A DNA stretch of 64,000 nt from Bryoerythrophyllum caledonicum. Its lineage: Eukaryota > Streptophyta > Bryopsida > Pottiales > Pottiaceae. This document shows positions 34,110-47,339 of this stretch, one piece after another. The notes under the pieces are model-generated. The model did no database searches. It saw only the letters and a list, made by a program, of their open reading frames with translations, and was not told the DNA's origin. The translations under genes were made by a program, and so were the position numbers. The stretch is taken from the NCBI GenBank assembly GCA_963971425.1, contig OZ020516.1:32414199-32478198 (forward strand), given 5' to 3'. Position 1 is the first letter of the stretch; every line of letters starts with the position of its first letter.

Positions 34110-35525
34110 CCTTATTGAGGATTTAGTGCCAAACTACCAGCTACTCTCTTGACTTCAATTCTATGTGGTTTTGGTGTAATTTTTTCAGTTGATCAAAGGC
34201 TGAACTCACTAGTTGTTGACTGCTACATGTGTATTCATTCAACTTTGTTGAATTTGCAATTTTGTATATACTCAAGTTGGTGTCTTCATTTGTGTATTCA
34301 AATATTGGTACTCACCTAACACTATGGTAACTCTAATTGAACTTCAATCATCATCAACCTAACCCTGGAGTTCCCTCATTCAGAATTGATACATAGTCAA
34401 GAGCAAGTACCAAATTCGCAAAAATCTCCTTGATGTGCAAATTTCCTCCAATCTACACAGTACACAAAGTTGACAGAAATTAGTGAATGAAGTAAAAATG
34501 CACATGGCCTCGAGGTTTCGATTGCAAGAGAGCTCACCTTGGAAACTAGGAAGAGAAATGATCTGTAGGTTTGCATAGAAACCTTATATCCATGTTTAAA
34601 CCTTGTGCCTCAAGTTTACTAGTCAAAATTTGACTTTTGAACTTTGGACCTTTTGCTTTGTTTCTCCTTATGTTTAAACTTTTTACATATTATATTAAAA
34701 TTTCGGGCTATATGTAATACGAAGATACTTAGGAGTTTTTATCACATAGTTTACCATATAAATTTTATGCATGTGTTGCAGGTAAAGTGGGAAGGGTTGA
34801 AAAACATGTTGAACAACAACGACGGAATGGTGATTTAATGTTGAACGCCATCAAGCATTAGTGGGTGTACCGCTAACACTTGCAACGTATCTAGAGGTAA
34901 ACATTTATTTTTATACAAGTTTAAGATTGATTGTTGATTGATCTTCTATACTATGTTGTTTGTAGAATAACCTTTATGTCGATGTACAAACCCTTTTTTA
35001 TTACTAGCGATTGTAACAAATTCCAATGGTGTCAGTAATAGCAAGTAGACAACATGGTTCATTTTCTTCCCTAGGTTCAATGAATTCCCTTCGTTTCAGT
35101 GGATTCCCTTCGTTTCAGTTCACTTGGATTCAAAAGATTGCATCACACATGATTTAGATTCATTATCATCATGTCAGAAATGATATAAGTTCCATTTTAC
35201 ACCAATGTTTAGGGATGCAGAAGAGGTGTAGCAAATGTAACCCCTAGAGGATCAAGTGTCAAAAATGGGCTTTTTGAAATTTCGGTCAAGTTCCTATGGT
35301 GTCAATTTCCAACATTTCTCTTTGGAAATTTTACTGTAGAAAGGCATTACCAAGATTGTAGTGGGAAAACAATTTTTACCTAAATTGGACATTTGATTAA
35401 TAAGTTTAGGGTTTTGAATTTCAAATGGGGAGAGCAGGCAAGTCGGGCACGTCCAAAAACTGTTGCTAGGACACTCTGTTGAATGTGAGATTTTCTGTAC
35501 TTGCAAGTAATATTATTTTCCTTGA
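34110..35525. other. No recognisable gene
   Basis: AT-rich; short open frames lack motifs. A short tandem (CCCTTCGTTTCAGTGGATT type, two copies) is at about 35085-35120. Confidence 0.4.
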
Positions 35526-35529
35526 TGTT

Positions 35530-36130
35530 GTCAAAATAAGTTCTTGTCTTTAGTGAAAAATAGCATACCAACCCAGGTCAAACATTTTCACACATTGTCA
35601 GTCAATGCTGGGCAAGGTACCAAAAAAACCTAGATATCTTTTTATTTTTTACTTTTTATTTTTTCCACAAAAATTTGTTGTGTAAACCTTCTAATTGACC
35701 ATTTGGATTAGCAATCTAAAACATATTAAGTTCACAAAAAATTACAGTGTTAATTAACAAATTCCGAACTTCCACTCCTTGCATAGATGTTTTGAATATG
35801 CTACACCTGTTCCTTACCTCTAAAAATTGGTGTACAAGGAACCAACATCATGCTTAACAAGATGGTAATGGATTTAGACCTTGTGTAGTGCAAAAATTTG
35901 ACACCAAGCGAAGTCAAAGTCTGCTGATCCATTGCACGCAGGGAAGAAAATGAACCATATGCTTCACTTCAAACACTATAATCTTTCAATCCGTGCGGTC
36001 AAAGTTTATGAAATTTTGTTTACATATTACTCAATAAGTCTTAATTGAGATCCTACGGTCAAAACTAAAAATAAAAGTTTTTGTTTCCTTTTTTGTTCAT
36101 TGCACTAGAATCCAACAATTTTGAAGTGTT
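35530..36130. repeat. Dispersed repeat family A, copy 2
   Basis: The sequence parallels 32100-33080: CACACATTGTCA, the TAATTGACCATTTGGATT block, GAATATGCTACACC, the ACCAACATCATGCTTAAC block and TAATCTTTCAATCCGTGCGG occur in the same order and orientation. It ends just upstream of the DUF7869-type gene. Confidence 0.75.
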
Positions 36131-36440
36131 TTTGGTGTAAGATTGTCTTTGTACCTTCAGGGAAAAGACTTTGTGCAAGGAGTTCATACTCTACAAATTC
36201 TTTTTTTTTTCATTTCAAAGTTGTTTAATTAAAAGGTCCAATATCATCATCATACTTTGAACAGTGAATATGTGTTTAGAAACATATCTTTTATCAGATG
36301 AATGGTGCTTTGAAGGTTAACAATTAGTACATGTATTTTGACTAATGTGCAGCCATAATGTTCCTATTTTTTCAATAATGACAATGGAGAGCCGCACGAT
36401 TTAGACTCCTTCGATACGACCACACATCCAAAGAAATAAT

Positions 36441-39400
36441 ATGCATTCCAATAGCTCTGTGGGGGCTCGATTAGTACGAGCAGCACGTGCAAGGCAAATT
36501 CAACAGAGATTTGTTGGGATCACAACATCTGAATTGGAAAGGGCAGTAGAATTTCTTTCTGAGAAAGGACCTGTGGTGGGCTTAGCAAGCAGGGAGCATG
36601 CATTAAAAAGTGGCATGGAATTGAATGGGTCGAAGTTGTTCCCATTCGAGGTGGCCGTGCGTATCACTAGGGTAGATGATGCATTGCATTGGACCGGAGA
36701 GATTGTAGGAGAACGCCTTGGCATATGTGTGGGCTTGATCATTTGTTGGCATCGGTCTTTGCTACGTGTAGTGGCTGTAGAACCTGATATTACAAGTGTC
36801 CATCGTGACATTGGATCACAGATAGCGCCTTCACAAGTGATGGCCCCAGAATTTGATTTTCCTGAGTTCATCAACACACCAAGATCCACCAAGAGGTCTC
36901 GACGTAGGAGTCAAGTTTCAAACGCTGTAGATGAAAATTCGCCCTTTTCCCAGCCTACTCCTTTAAAGATCCAAGATTTGCCCCATGTAGATGGATTTGC
37001 TTATGTTAAACCAGCATGTCGTCCATACTCTATGCAAAATACGAGAAGGAGAGATTCAAGAGAGCCATAATTGACAGAAGCTGCACCATCTAAGGTATCG
37101 CTTGGAAGCGTCCAATTTGCAATGGCACAAGGAGGATGCAAACGCAATTATTTGAGGGACGTTCCAGCAAAGTATGTATTAGACATGCGATATAATGCAT
37201 GGGCTAATGAGTTTTCAGTACGAAGTACTTGGGTGAGACAAATGTTGGTTTTTTTTACACAAGAACGGAAGGAACTCGTCGAGACAAGTTTGTAACAAAG
37301 TTAGATGGGAAACAAGTTTGCAATGCTTGCTATGCTCTTGGGGTTGGATATTCATAGAGGCGCTTTAAGCAATTAAAGAAGGACTGTCTAATATATAGAA
37401 GAGTGACATTGATTCACGGCAGTACCCTTTCAGATTCGATCAGAGAGAGCACTAAAATGTTTGCGGCAGAGGCTTGCTTTAAATTGTTTGTCGATGAAGC
37501 AGGTTGTCTTCAACCCCATCGTTGTATTTGCCGTAACAGTGACAACGAAGTGGTGCCTCTTATTCTCCTTCCTATGAATACAGCCAAATTTGATGTAATC
37601 AATTACATGAACGAGAAGGTCAAGATAATTTGTATTGGGGAAACCATTTCGATGAGTTCGTTCCGGAGGATGTGGCGCATGAAGTATCCCCACGTTCAGG
37701 TACCTCCATTCTCGAGATTCTCAAAGTGTTATCATTGTTGGGAGTATAAATGTGCCATGGAGGGAACCACCAATGCGGATGCAAGGATAAAGATAAAGGA
37801 GTTGTTTATGTTGCATCTCTGCAACCAGATGGAAGAACGTAGGCAGTATTGGATATTCAAGAGGTCGTGTTATATTAGCCCTGAGTTGTACATGTGCATC
37901 ATAGTGGATGGCATGGACCAAAACACGACCATGGTCCCGAGGATGCGTCAAACTATAAAGAATATTGAACACCGGTTTGTGAAGACCCATGTGTGTGGTG
38001 CTCTTATACATGGTATTGGTTTATATTGCGACATGTGGTTTGGGGCTCACCACAAACACGATAGCAACCAAGTGGTGAGTACATTGTTGTACGTGTTAGG
38101 AGATGTGCTACGGAGGAGGGGCTTTTTGCCACCAACATTGCGAATCCAGGCGGACAAGTGCACATGCGAGAACAAAAACATTTATATGTTTGCTCTATGT
38201 GCTACATTGGTGGGATTGGGGTTTTTTCAGGAGGTGGAACTATCTTTTCTTATAGTGGGCTATATACACAAAGATATTGATCGACGCTTCAGTTGTATAT
38301 CAAATACGGTTGAAGAGGTCGGACGTGGACTTGTTGAAGGAAATGATGAGTCTTATAGAATGAGGAACATCTCCTACGGAGCCATTTATTAGCGCCCGGC
38401 TGCTAGAGAATGTATGGGATTGAAAATTGTTCATAACTCCTCACTTACTGATAGGTCAGGATTCATTAGTGGGCATAACATTTCCGCACCACATGTGATT
38501 TTATATGGACAATCGAGAAGGGACTCGTGAAGTTCGAGTACAACACAAACTTTATTACAAGGATCCATGGGGACCGGAGGCAGGGACAAAAACTTTGAGG
38601 TTGTTGCCAAGTAGGGATGAATGACCATTGTTTGCGAAAGTATTTGTATCGGACGAATGGGAGTTGAAGGCGTTGGATGACTTCATTGCATATAAACAAA
38701 GGTGCATTCAAAGATTACAGTATGAGGACAAGAATCGTGAGGCAAAAGTAGAGGATGAAAGATTGAAACTCTATTTAGCTGAATTTCCACACAAAGACCG
38801 TAGCAATGAGCATCGTTCCTCACCGTTTTGGCCTTTCGAGTTCTTCAACATCGGACCTACAAAGAGTACATCTTTGGATGTAATGGATGGTGAAAGTGAA
38901 GAAAATCGCGAGATAGATGTCGTAGAGCAGGTAGTGACGATGCTTCCAAATGCTGAGGCTTGAGGATACTTTGGTCTTCGTAAAGGAAGACCCTCTAATC
39001 AAGCACTGCGCAGGGCACAACGAACAAAGTGCAACTATGTTGACGAAAGTGCCGAAGAAAGAGCAATGTATAAAGGTAAGCATGACCCATTTCCACCATT
39101 TAATCTACAATCTGATATCTGTTGTGGACAATTTGTAGCCTTGAGTGTTGATCAAGCAGAAATAGGAGGCAGTGTACCATTCTATGTGGAGAAAGTGATT
39201 GAGGAAGGAAAAAATCGATAGAGACTTAAGATAAAGGTTTGTTGGTATTGGCCCAACATCCAAAGGGGGGTTGTTGATGGACATGGGTCTTCTGCGTAGC
39301 GGTATGCAAATTGCATGGACTTATTCTGGGAGCCATCTGGGGAGAGCCATAGTTGGGTAGAGAAAGATGCATGCATTTTTTCATGGGTAGATTCACCGGA

Positions 39401-39506
39401 AAGAACCATGTCAGGGGCCAACGGGTGGAGAAAGCGCAATGTATTTGGAGTGCAGGTTGAAAGCAGGATTCACATTCTTCAATCGGCAAAGGCTCACATA
39501 CTATAA
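36441..39506 (+). pseudogene. DUF7869-type transposase-like gene
   Basis: A protein read across several frames. ATG 36441 opens about 209 codons (TAA 37068). The same frame continues with a KRNYLRDVPAKYVLDMRYN block. The frame shifts near the T-run at 37250, then runs from about 37265 through TAG 37355 to TAG 38390, with more pieces to TAA 39504. The core, counted from 37403, shows Cys109/Cys112 (KCYHC), VDGMDQ at about 168-173, HVCGALIHGIG, QADKCTCENKN at about 249-259 and GYIHKDIDRRFS at about 286-297. These match the DUF7869 pattern 'D.MDQ..QLDN...NKN..HTHEDID..FS', in which Asp/Asp/Asp-Glu resemble DDE transposase acids. The family is thought to be transposon-derived. Broken, so inactive. 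Confidence 0.75.
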
Positions 39507-39509
39507 CAT

Positions 39510-40595
39510 ATTGCAATGCAAACCAAAGCTATTGATGACAACCGTTTGCAAGCAGCCCTAAATTCTACGGAGTAGATAGTGTTCATTTTTGAGAGTATAT
39601 TAGTTATGTATGGTAATTGATATATGGTGTGTGTGTAAGAGTAGTATATTCTAAGGGTGATGTAAGATGTTATGTCATTAATCCTTTAGAGTAAAGCTGT
39701 GTTTACTATTGGTGCTAAGTCCAATTGTAGAAGCATCTATATTTAGTTTCCACCATTGTATGCATTATGTACTACGTAGAATATCTTTTAATCAACTGCC
39801 AACCCTTGCATAAAGTATGTTTTTTTGTGATTATGCCTGTTTGTATACTACAATCCTTCAATTCTATCTTTGAAATATTGTGAAACTAAATTAAATATAC
39901 ATTTATCTAGTATTAACGAGGGGCCACCAAAAATTAGTTGAAAATGCCAAAAAATCACTTCCAATATGAACAACCATGATTGTACGTAATATTGTTGCAG
40001 AAGCTCAATTTTTTTCCTTTAGAAAACATTTTTTTTCTTTGAATTTTTTTTTGGGTGCAATTTTGCCACTTTTGTTCGCAATGGCCGCCGTTGTACCCAA
40101 GTGCACTTTTAAATGGCCAAGTGCATAAATGCTTAATTGCGTGTTTTTTTTGAATGGTGCATAAAATAATTTTCACTTTCTCACAAAGATGAAAGATCTT
40201 TATTATTTTATCATTTTTTTGCTGAGAATAGAAATCATGAATATTTGTTTCGTCCATTGAAATTTCCACTTACACAAAAATTCAATTAAAATCCAAAATG
40301 TGCTTTTTAAACCTCTTCTCATTGCTTCATATCGTTGGACATGCTTTAATTCTCCAAAACCTCTGATATTTGATATGCAAAGAACTGATATCCCAAATCA
40401 TAAAGGTGTAACTCTTTAAACTTGAAAAATCCAACAATTAAACACCAAGTGTAGTTGAAGTCTGATAAGTCTTCAAAAGCTAGGGCCAACCACCGCTAAT
40501 GTTGCTTACGTGACCTGAGCTAAACGTGACATGGCTCCAATGCTAGGCCCGTCATCCACAAGGAAAATGCCATTCTCCCTAGATTCCCGAGCGGA
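39510..40595. other. No recognisable gene; distant family A repeat at the right
   Basis: AT-rich. At about 40290-40480 the words CACCAAGTGTAGTTGAAGTC and GATATGCAAAGAAC recall family A at 32-33 kb and 35.5-36.1 kb in the same orientation. Confidence 0.4.
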
Positions 40596-40599
40596 GGAA

Positions 40600-43330
40600 C
40601 TCTCTTCCTCCTTAGGCAAGTTGGTGAAAATCTAGACACGAGTGTTGCAAGTTGTCGGGTCAGTATTCCTCCGGTTAGCACTCAATTGCTATTAAATACA
40701 ACCAAAGTAAACCGCTTCGGTGTTGTTTTCAAAGAGACCTATTGTTCTTTCCCTAAAAGATAGACAAAACCAAACTACCAAACACTACTCCACAGGTTCA
40801 CTTTCCTATTCATTCTTTTGCTCAAGATCCGGATCCTTTTGGCTTCCGGAGGTCTTCACAATAGCTTCCGGAACTAATTTCCAGAAAGCTGCAAGGGGTT
40901 TGATTTATCTCTGTTCCTCCTCAGAGAGTCTTCCGGACGGTTTAAACAAGTGATCGGAACGCCACTGATCCTATTTTGTGTAAGTGGCCGGATTTCCCAC
41001 TGTCTTGTGACTTAAAGCGGCTAGACACCCACTGCCTCGTAACTTAAAGTGGCTAGACACCCACTCTCCCTAATCCGCTAACCAGTGGACGATTGTTGTT
41101 GCCAGACCCACACTCTCACAACATCCGGATGGCCATCCGAAAACGGTCACGCAGAGGTAAATCCGGACTACAACGACATTCTGGTTGGTACTACAGTGGT
41201 TCTACTGGGTGAGTTTTACAGCTTGTAAGTGAACTTCCTTCTAGACATACACATTGGGCTTTTTCCCTATCGTTGGGGAGATTCCGGTCTCAACCGGAAT
41301 CCGGGTACACACGGATATTCCGTGCCCTAGAAACTACTAGGAACACCTTTGCAATACGTCTCTTCCCCTCCTGGCTGCTTCTGGACCCTGATGAATGTCA
41401 AGTCTCTACCTAACCTCTTCTCCAGCTCTTTCGGGCGATCTTCCAATGCAAGCCCCAACCGGTGATTCCAAATACAAATACTTTAATACTCAACACCTAA
41501 GAACTACATCACCATACTCCAACCACGATGGATCCGCTTCCTCACTAGAAAAACACTCAATCACCACAAGTTCAAGATAACGAAAAGAGTGATAGATGGA
41601 AAACGTTCTTAGCGAGAGAAAAACAAGATGAGGAATCTTAAAACTCCTCGGCCTAAACACTAACAAGTTCAGCTAATCTAATCCTACCCTTATCTCGATA
41701 AATTCGGAAATGTGGAACCATAGCGTCCGAAAAGGTCTGCTGACCCATTTGCAAAGTCAATGACCCAAAAAACTGTCTTTTGGAAAATCGACAGATGAGA
41801 GAAGATGCGATCATGCCTTAGCACTTTCGATATGTCCGAATCTCTGAGTTTCCTAAGTCTGCTAAAAAGTAGCCAGGTGCAATTCTGAGCCCCATCGTTA
41901 ATCGCTACTTAACCTAGTTGACTAAAATTCCTAACTATAGAGTGATCTGATTTTTCTTCCTAAGACTATTATGCCTAGGGGTTATCTCTTCTATTGTCCT
42001 ATCGATCTCTAGCTGCTCCGGAGTTGACTCAGGCTCCTTGTCTTTCCGATCGGAAGAGGGTTCCGAGTCTTTAGCCGTTGGTGCTCCTGCCTGTGGTGGG
42101 GGTGACCAAAATCCAGTGTCTAGAAGGTCTCGGAAGCTTCCACTAGGACTAATATCCATGTCGGCCACCCGTCGGCTGTGAGGTGAAGGGGTCGTCTTCC
42201 GCTGTGAACCTGGGGAGAAAGACTTCGATGGAATCCGGAAAAGGAGAGGGGTTTCTTGAGAGCCCTTTTGGCATAACGCTCTGCCATTTCTGGAGTGTCC
42301 TTGTGTTGGAGAATGGTATCCCGCTCCAGTTCATAGAAAAAGCTGAATCCGGAGTCCCAACGAGATCAATGAAACCTCCGGGAGGTGTTTGTGGAGTTCC
42401 GGCTGCAGGTCTAGGTGGAGTCCCAGATGGCTCGGCCCTCGCTAGCGTTGCAAGTGCTTCCTCCGGAACTTGGGTTTCAGGTGCCTTTGGAGTTTCCGAG
42501 GTCAGGTTCTTTACCAGCTCCTACATCTTGTCCCAAATCATCTCCATGTTCCGGCTTTGATCTAAGAGGAACCGGATGATCTGTCCCCGATTGAGATTCT
42601 CGTCCTTCTCCAGACTCTCGGTGTAGAGGAGAGCCATGTTGACGGTGTCCACCAGAAAGTCTAGGGCCGTACAAACCTCCGTCAAGGCCCGGGCGAAGGC
42701 ATAAGCCTTTACTTCCGCCTCATCTCTTGCCTTCTGGGCCTCCGCCTGAGCTGCTTCCGCTTTCTCCAACCGTTGCCAAAGCCGGACATTGGTTTAGGTG
42801 AGGGTGGCTTGTTGCTCCTCCTACTACCGGAGCAGGCCTTCTTTGGCCTTCAACTTCTTAAGCCATAGAAGAAGATCCATGGAGTCATTAGCTCCCACCT
42901 CTTCCATGATGGCTATAATCATGGCCGTTCGATCCTGGATTTCCCTGTCTTGAATCCTCGCCCGCCAAACCACGTGGTGGCAAAGCTCCGCAATGTCTTC
43001 AGGGATGCGGCCGGTCATTACTAGGTAGAAGGTTGGTCAAGGTTATATTCCGGTTTGGTCAGATCCGGACAGTTGGGATGCGGCTGGTTGCGCTCCGGAA
43101 GGTGGTGATTTGGCTGGTGTCTGCGTTGGCCTTTCTTTCGGTGGCTCGCTTGGACCTGGTGGTTCCGGATCCTTCTAATCTTACCTGCTCCTCTTCCGGG
43201 TTCTCCTGCTGATAAGTGGAGACAATGGTGGTGACTCCGTATCGCCAAATTCCTCCTTCTCGTCCTCCGTCTCCCATCCACCGTATAATTGGATGTAGAG
43301 GAGTTCATTGAACTCATCCCGTTCCTCCGA
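40600..43330 (-). mobile_element. LTR-retrotransposon-like element, copy 2, inverted and 5'-truncated
   Basis: The same family as 19.4-23.1 kb in the opposite orientation. The gag-like reading frame (43320 to 41935) is followed by the CGATTAACGATGGGG block near 41890-41905 and about 1.3 kb of non-coding DNA with TTCCGG words. The coding part starts mid-protein near 43320, so the 5' half of the element is missing. The flanking GC-rich minisatellite begins about 150 bases further right. Confidence 0.55.
41935..43320 (-). pseudogene. Gag-like coiled-coil protein, copy 2
   Basis: The coiled-coil and C-terminal half of the protein described at 19860-21935. Matching blocks include ALDFLVDTVNMALLYT and IIRFLLDQSRNMEMIWDKM (copy 1: FLVDVINRSQLFTD, then FLLDQAEKM). 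Stops are at 42824 and 42821 (both TAG), 42794 (TAA) and 42521 (TAG, directly after WDKM). All sit where Gln fits. There are frame changes near 43020 and 42150. Presence of the same non-catalytic protein in two copies supports a genuine element-encoded gene. Confidence 0.6.
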
Positions 43331-43489
43331 ACAGGGTTGTCTACATAGACGGACAGGGGCCCAAAGACAACGGACGGACGGACAACACTTTTTGGTGGAC
43401 AGTTGCGTGTAAAAAAAAATTACAAACCCTAAATCAAATTTTCAACTTACTCCCTAGTAAAACACGTGTGCACGACACGTCATACGGCT

Positions 43490-43975
43490 TTCCACGTCAC
43501 ATCAAGGGGCGGGCGCATGCCTTCGGACCGCGCGTGCAACATTTGGGGATGGACGCGTACCAATCTGGACCGGACACGTTCATGTAGGGCCGGGCGCGTT
43601 CCAATTAGAGTCGGACGCATACGTACAGGGCCGGGCGTTTACCCCTCAGGGCCGGGCGCGTTCCAATTAGAGTCGGACGCATACGTACAGGGCCGGGCGT
43701 TTACCCCTCAGGGCCGGGCGCGTGCATATTAGGGTCGAGCGCGTACGCGTTAGGGCCAGGCACGTAGCACTCAGGGTCGGGAGCGTACCGTTAAGGGCCG
43801 AACGTGCAACGTCACGGACCTGGTGCGTACCATTGTGGGTCGCGTACGCACCTGCCTATCGGGCGCGCGCAGTTTACGGCCGGGTGTGCAACGTTACGGG
43901 CCTGGCGCGTACCATTGTGGGTCGCGCGCCCACCTGCCTATCGGGCGCGAGCGCTCGAACATTGCGTTTGCCTCT
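43490..43975. repeat. CpG-dense minisatellite, left of the hAT element
   Basis: Degenerate 24-30 base units of the form GGGCCGGGCGCGTACCATT. Within it a 60-base double unit is repeated perfectly twice at about 43590-43710. The array is far richer in GC and CpG than the surrounding DNA. Related arrays occur at 47622-47935 and 49283-49412. Confidence 0.9.
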
Positions 43976-44182
43976 CAAAAGGGCTGAGGTTTAGAGAATT
44001 TGAAAGAATATAATTGTACAAGGGTGCTCTAATATTAAAATTATTTATTTCAATGTGGTGCCTTCATGAATGGGCACTCTCAACACCAAGTATATATTTT
44101 AAGCCTTGGTACTATTGTACCATGCAATCACCACACCACTAAAGACACTTTTAACTTGTAGTACCCTCGTGTCCGTCATCTT

Positions 44183-47100
44183 TTAATCATCTAAGCTTGA
44201 GGATTCTTTATTGTGTTTCCGCTTCCGTTTAGATCGGCAAACATTTTCGGGAAGAGAGAGCTCGCGAAGCACCACCGTATTGTGGCCAGGTACCTCATCG
44301 CAATCCTCATCGTCTGCATCATCGCCCGATGATGAGAAGTTCTCCGCTGAATTTTCCAAGATTGGTGCCACGTACTCCTCAATCTCCGAGGCCAAGTTTT
44401 ATAATTGTAGCTCGGCTCCAGTAGTTGATTCGGCGTTCACAAGTCGTTTTACTTGGATATTCTTTCTTTTGTCTGTTACTCCATCCATGTTTTTAGAGCG
44501 GTTGCCTTTGGCCCCAATGACTCTCTTCGAGGTTCCGCTTTGCCAAGGTCCCGTGAAGAAAGGGAGAGTACCATTGTTCTCGCCCCTCCGTGTCCCTAAA
44601 TGGCTGCTCATAGTAGAGGACCCAACCCTCGCGGATGGAAGTTGTGGGGTTAGTATCGTGCACTTCACACCACCATTTGGGCCAAGTGCGCTACGGTGGA
44701 CGGGTGGCCGAACTATGGTTGAAGAGGTCTTTTCCTTTACACGTAAAAGAGTTCTTCCGATCGATGTGGTACTTTCAGCACGTGGCCGCCGAAACAAATC
44801 TTGGAGTGGCATGTCTTCCTCTGAGTCCAATTCTATTGCTTGAGGCAAAACTATAGTGCTTCTCACAACTTCAATGGACCCCGTGGTGGCCATTGGCTCA
44901 TGGGATTCATTATTGTTTCCACCACTGGTCACTTCGTTTCCATTGTGAGGAAATGTATTGTGCGCTGCAATGCCAATGCCATGACCGTCGAGATCATGGC
45001 CATCACCACTAGAAGGGCGTGAGGCGCTAGAGCCATCTGAGTTGGGAGACTGATTCTCCAAGATGTTGTCATCTCCATCAAGATTGCCCCCCAATGCCGA
45101 CCCATCTTCCTCTGCCCTAGCTTCTTGGGCACGGTCTTCACCCAATAATTCTACTACAGTATGGATTGCTTCTGCGTCGACATCATCAAACACAAAAGGA
45201 TCCACTGGGTCACCGAGGACGTTGTAAAAATGGTCACGTAGTGCATCTCCACCGTGCCCGTTGTTTGCAGAGTTGTCTCTAGGTGGGCTATGATCAGACA
45301 TAGGGTTGTTGTCATCGGCTAGGTCTTCCCAATCACCGCCCATCCAGTTGTAACCCCCATCATTCAACTCGGAGCCCTCATCTTTTGTGATTGAAGGAAG
45401 TCCCCCATCTGGATCAAACTCCTCCAAATGCACATTCTCCTCATACCATCGAATCAAGTCTGGTCGAGCACATTCTCGGAGCAATCGGCTATTTGTGTAG
45501 ATGTAAACCAAATCTTCCACTTTCTGCACTCCCAAGCAATTTCGGCTCTTACTATGCACGAACGAATACATGCTCCAATTACGCTCACATGACGAGGCCA
45601 AGCAGGTTTGTGCTAGTATACACTTTGCAATGATAGGCAATGATTGCCCGCCCACGCGGTTCCACCATTGATGAGGCAACAAGTTGATGTTTTCAATTTC
45701 CCCAGCTTCCAATGGTGAATATGGGCCTCGCAATTCTTCATACTCCGTGATTTCGAGCATTACCGCCAAAAAAGACACTCCGAGTGGACCACAGAGCGTC
45801 ATAACAACCTTGTTTAGGGCCCTTTTGGCCTCCCCATTGATTTGAATTTGCAAGTTATTGGCTAGATAAGGATTCAATAAAGCCCCTGCATAATGAAGAT
45901 CTGTTGTCATCATCTTACAACGCCGTAGGAATGATCCTTTCAGGCGAGTTGCAATTGCAGCTGGCATGTTCAACGGCGCATTGCGCAGCTTGAACACGTG
46001 CTCCTTTAGCTCGTTCATGGTTACCCAAACAATTTCCATTGCCAGAGTGTCACCATCAAAAGTCCGCAATGCCTTTAGTACTGGTGCCACTACAAAATCA
46101 AAGTTAGTGCACCGATGCTAGAAAGTCTCGTCTAGAACAGTGGCCCGCACCTGCGATGCCTTTGCATGGGCATGGTGCCCGTTTTGCCTATCAAAAAGAG
46201 AGGATACGTAGGATATCCATGTTGGGTCTATCTCAACCATCTCCTGGGCATTCTTCACTTCCAAGAGTCAACGGATCATCATATAATTGCATGCAAACCT
46301 TATTATTGCTGGCCACAAGAGAGACAATTTTGGCAAAAATCGACGAAAAAGAGCCATGGGCACATGGTGGTTCCGGATATACAATGCAATTTGTTTTGCC
46401 TTCAGGACGAGGTCTGCAAATATGTCTTTCTTCTCCCAGTCCTCGAGGAGGAGGTCCAAAATATGTGGACAACACCTTCGAGTATATATGTACGGGTACT
46501 CATCGTTGACCTTCTTCATTGCCCCCAACATGTTTGAAGCATTATTGGTGCACACTTGGACCACATTCAATTATCCAACCTTACGGATAAAACTTTTCAA
46601 TTGGTCCCCTATATATGCCATAGATTTCTTCATACCCGTGATGTCTATAGATTCCAAGAAGATATCATCCATTGAACATACGAGCATGATATTCATGAGA
46701 GGGCGGCGAGTAACATTGTCCCACCCGTCCGAGCATATTGTTGCCCCATACTTGGCAATATCTACGCCGGTCTTCTTGTCCACCAGGTCTTTCACTTTTT
46801 TTTAAAGGCTCAATGTATGTCGTCCTCATGGCATTGTACAATGGCGGTGTATAATCGAAACCTACCTTTGACGTTGCGAGGGTGGCCTTGATGAAGGCCA
46901 GATGTCTAACCATGTTGAATGCAACGTTGGCTTCATAAAAAAATTGTGCCCATAATTCGTCCAACTCTTTTCGTTTTTCTATTTGGTAAGCCTCTAGGAA
47001 GCTCTATTGTCGTACAAATCTTGGTGTTGATGATGCTGTTTGGCTTAGAGGATTTGTGGATTGCGCGTTCTCTTCATTTCGAGTTTCCAAGAAACTACCT

Positions 47101-47339
47101 TGTTGGATGGATTGGCTAGAACAAGGTTCAGTGGAACATATTGCTGGTGCGCTAGGAAGGCCAACGATCTCCGCCTCGGTCATCCTAGTAGGAATAATAT
47201 TCCCGCATCTTTTAAAACGGGCCTTAACAGCTGATGGGGCCTCAGTGCACGAAGTCTTGGTCCATTGTAGACACCCATAGTGTGACATGCACCTCCCACG
47301 TTTGTATGCAAACATGTAATTGCACCAAACACATGTCAC
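44183..47339 (-). pseudogene. hAT-family transposase
   Basis: Domains in order: a BED-type zinc finger (CVWC...MSHYG at about 47260-47335), a DUF659-type catalytic region (FYEANVAFNMVRH; CSDGWDN with the first Asp near 46720; VVQVCTNNASNM near 46555; CCPHILDLLLEDW near 46460), and the hAT C-terminal dimerisation region (SSCERNWSMYSFVHSKSRN near 45590 with LVYIYTNSRLL). An acidic tail runs to TAA at 44183. The usual second Asp ('TDNA') is Asn here, through a GAT to AAT change. Stops are at 47004 (TAG), 46571 (TAA), 46268 (TGA), 46118 (TAG) and 44399 (TAA), with a frameshift at the T-run near 46800. hAT transposases cut and paste DNA; this copy is inactive. Introns cannot be excluded. Confidence 0.92.

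Noticed and set aside
43466-44013. Arg/Gly-rich open frames in the CpG-dense arrays, also at 47572-47966
   Set aside because: They are translations of the minisatellite and change with every repeat unit.
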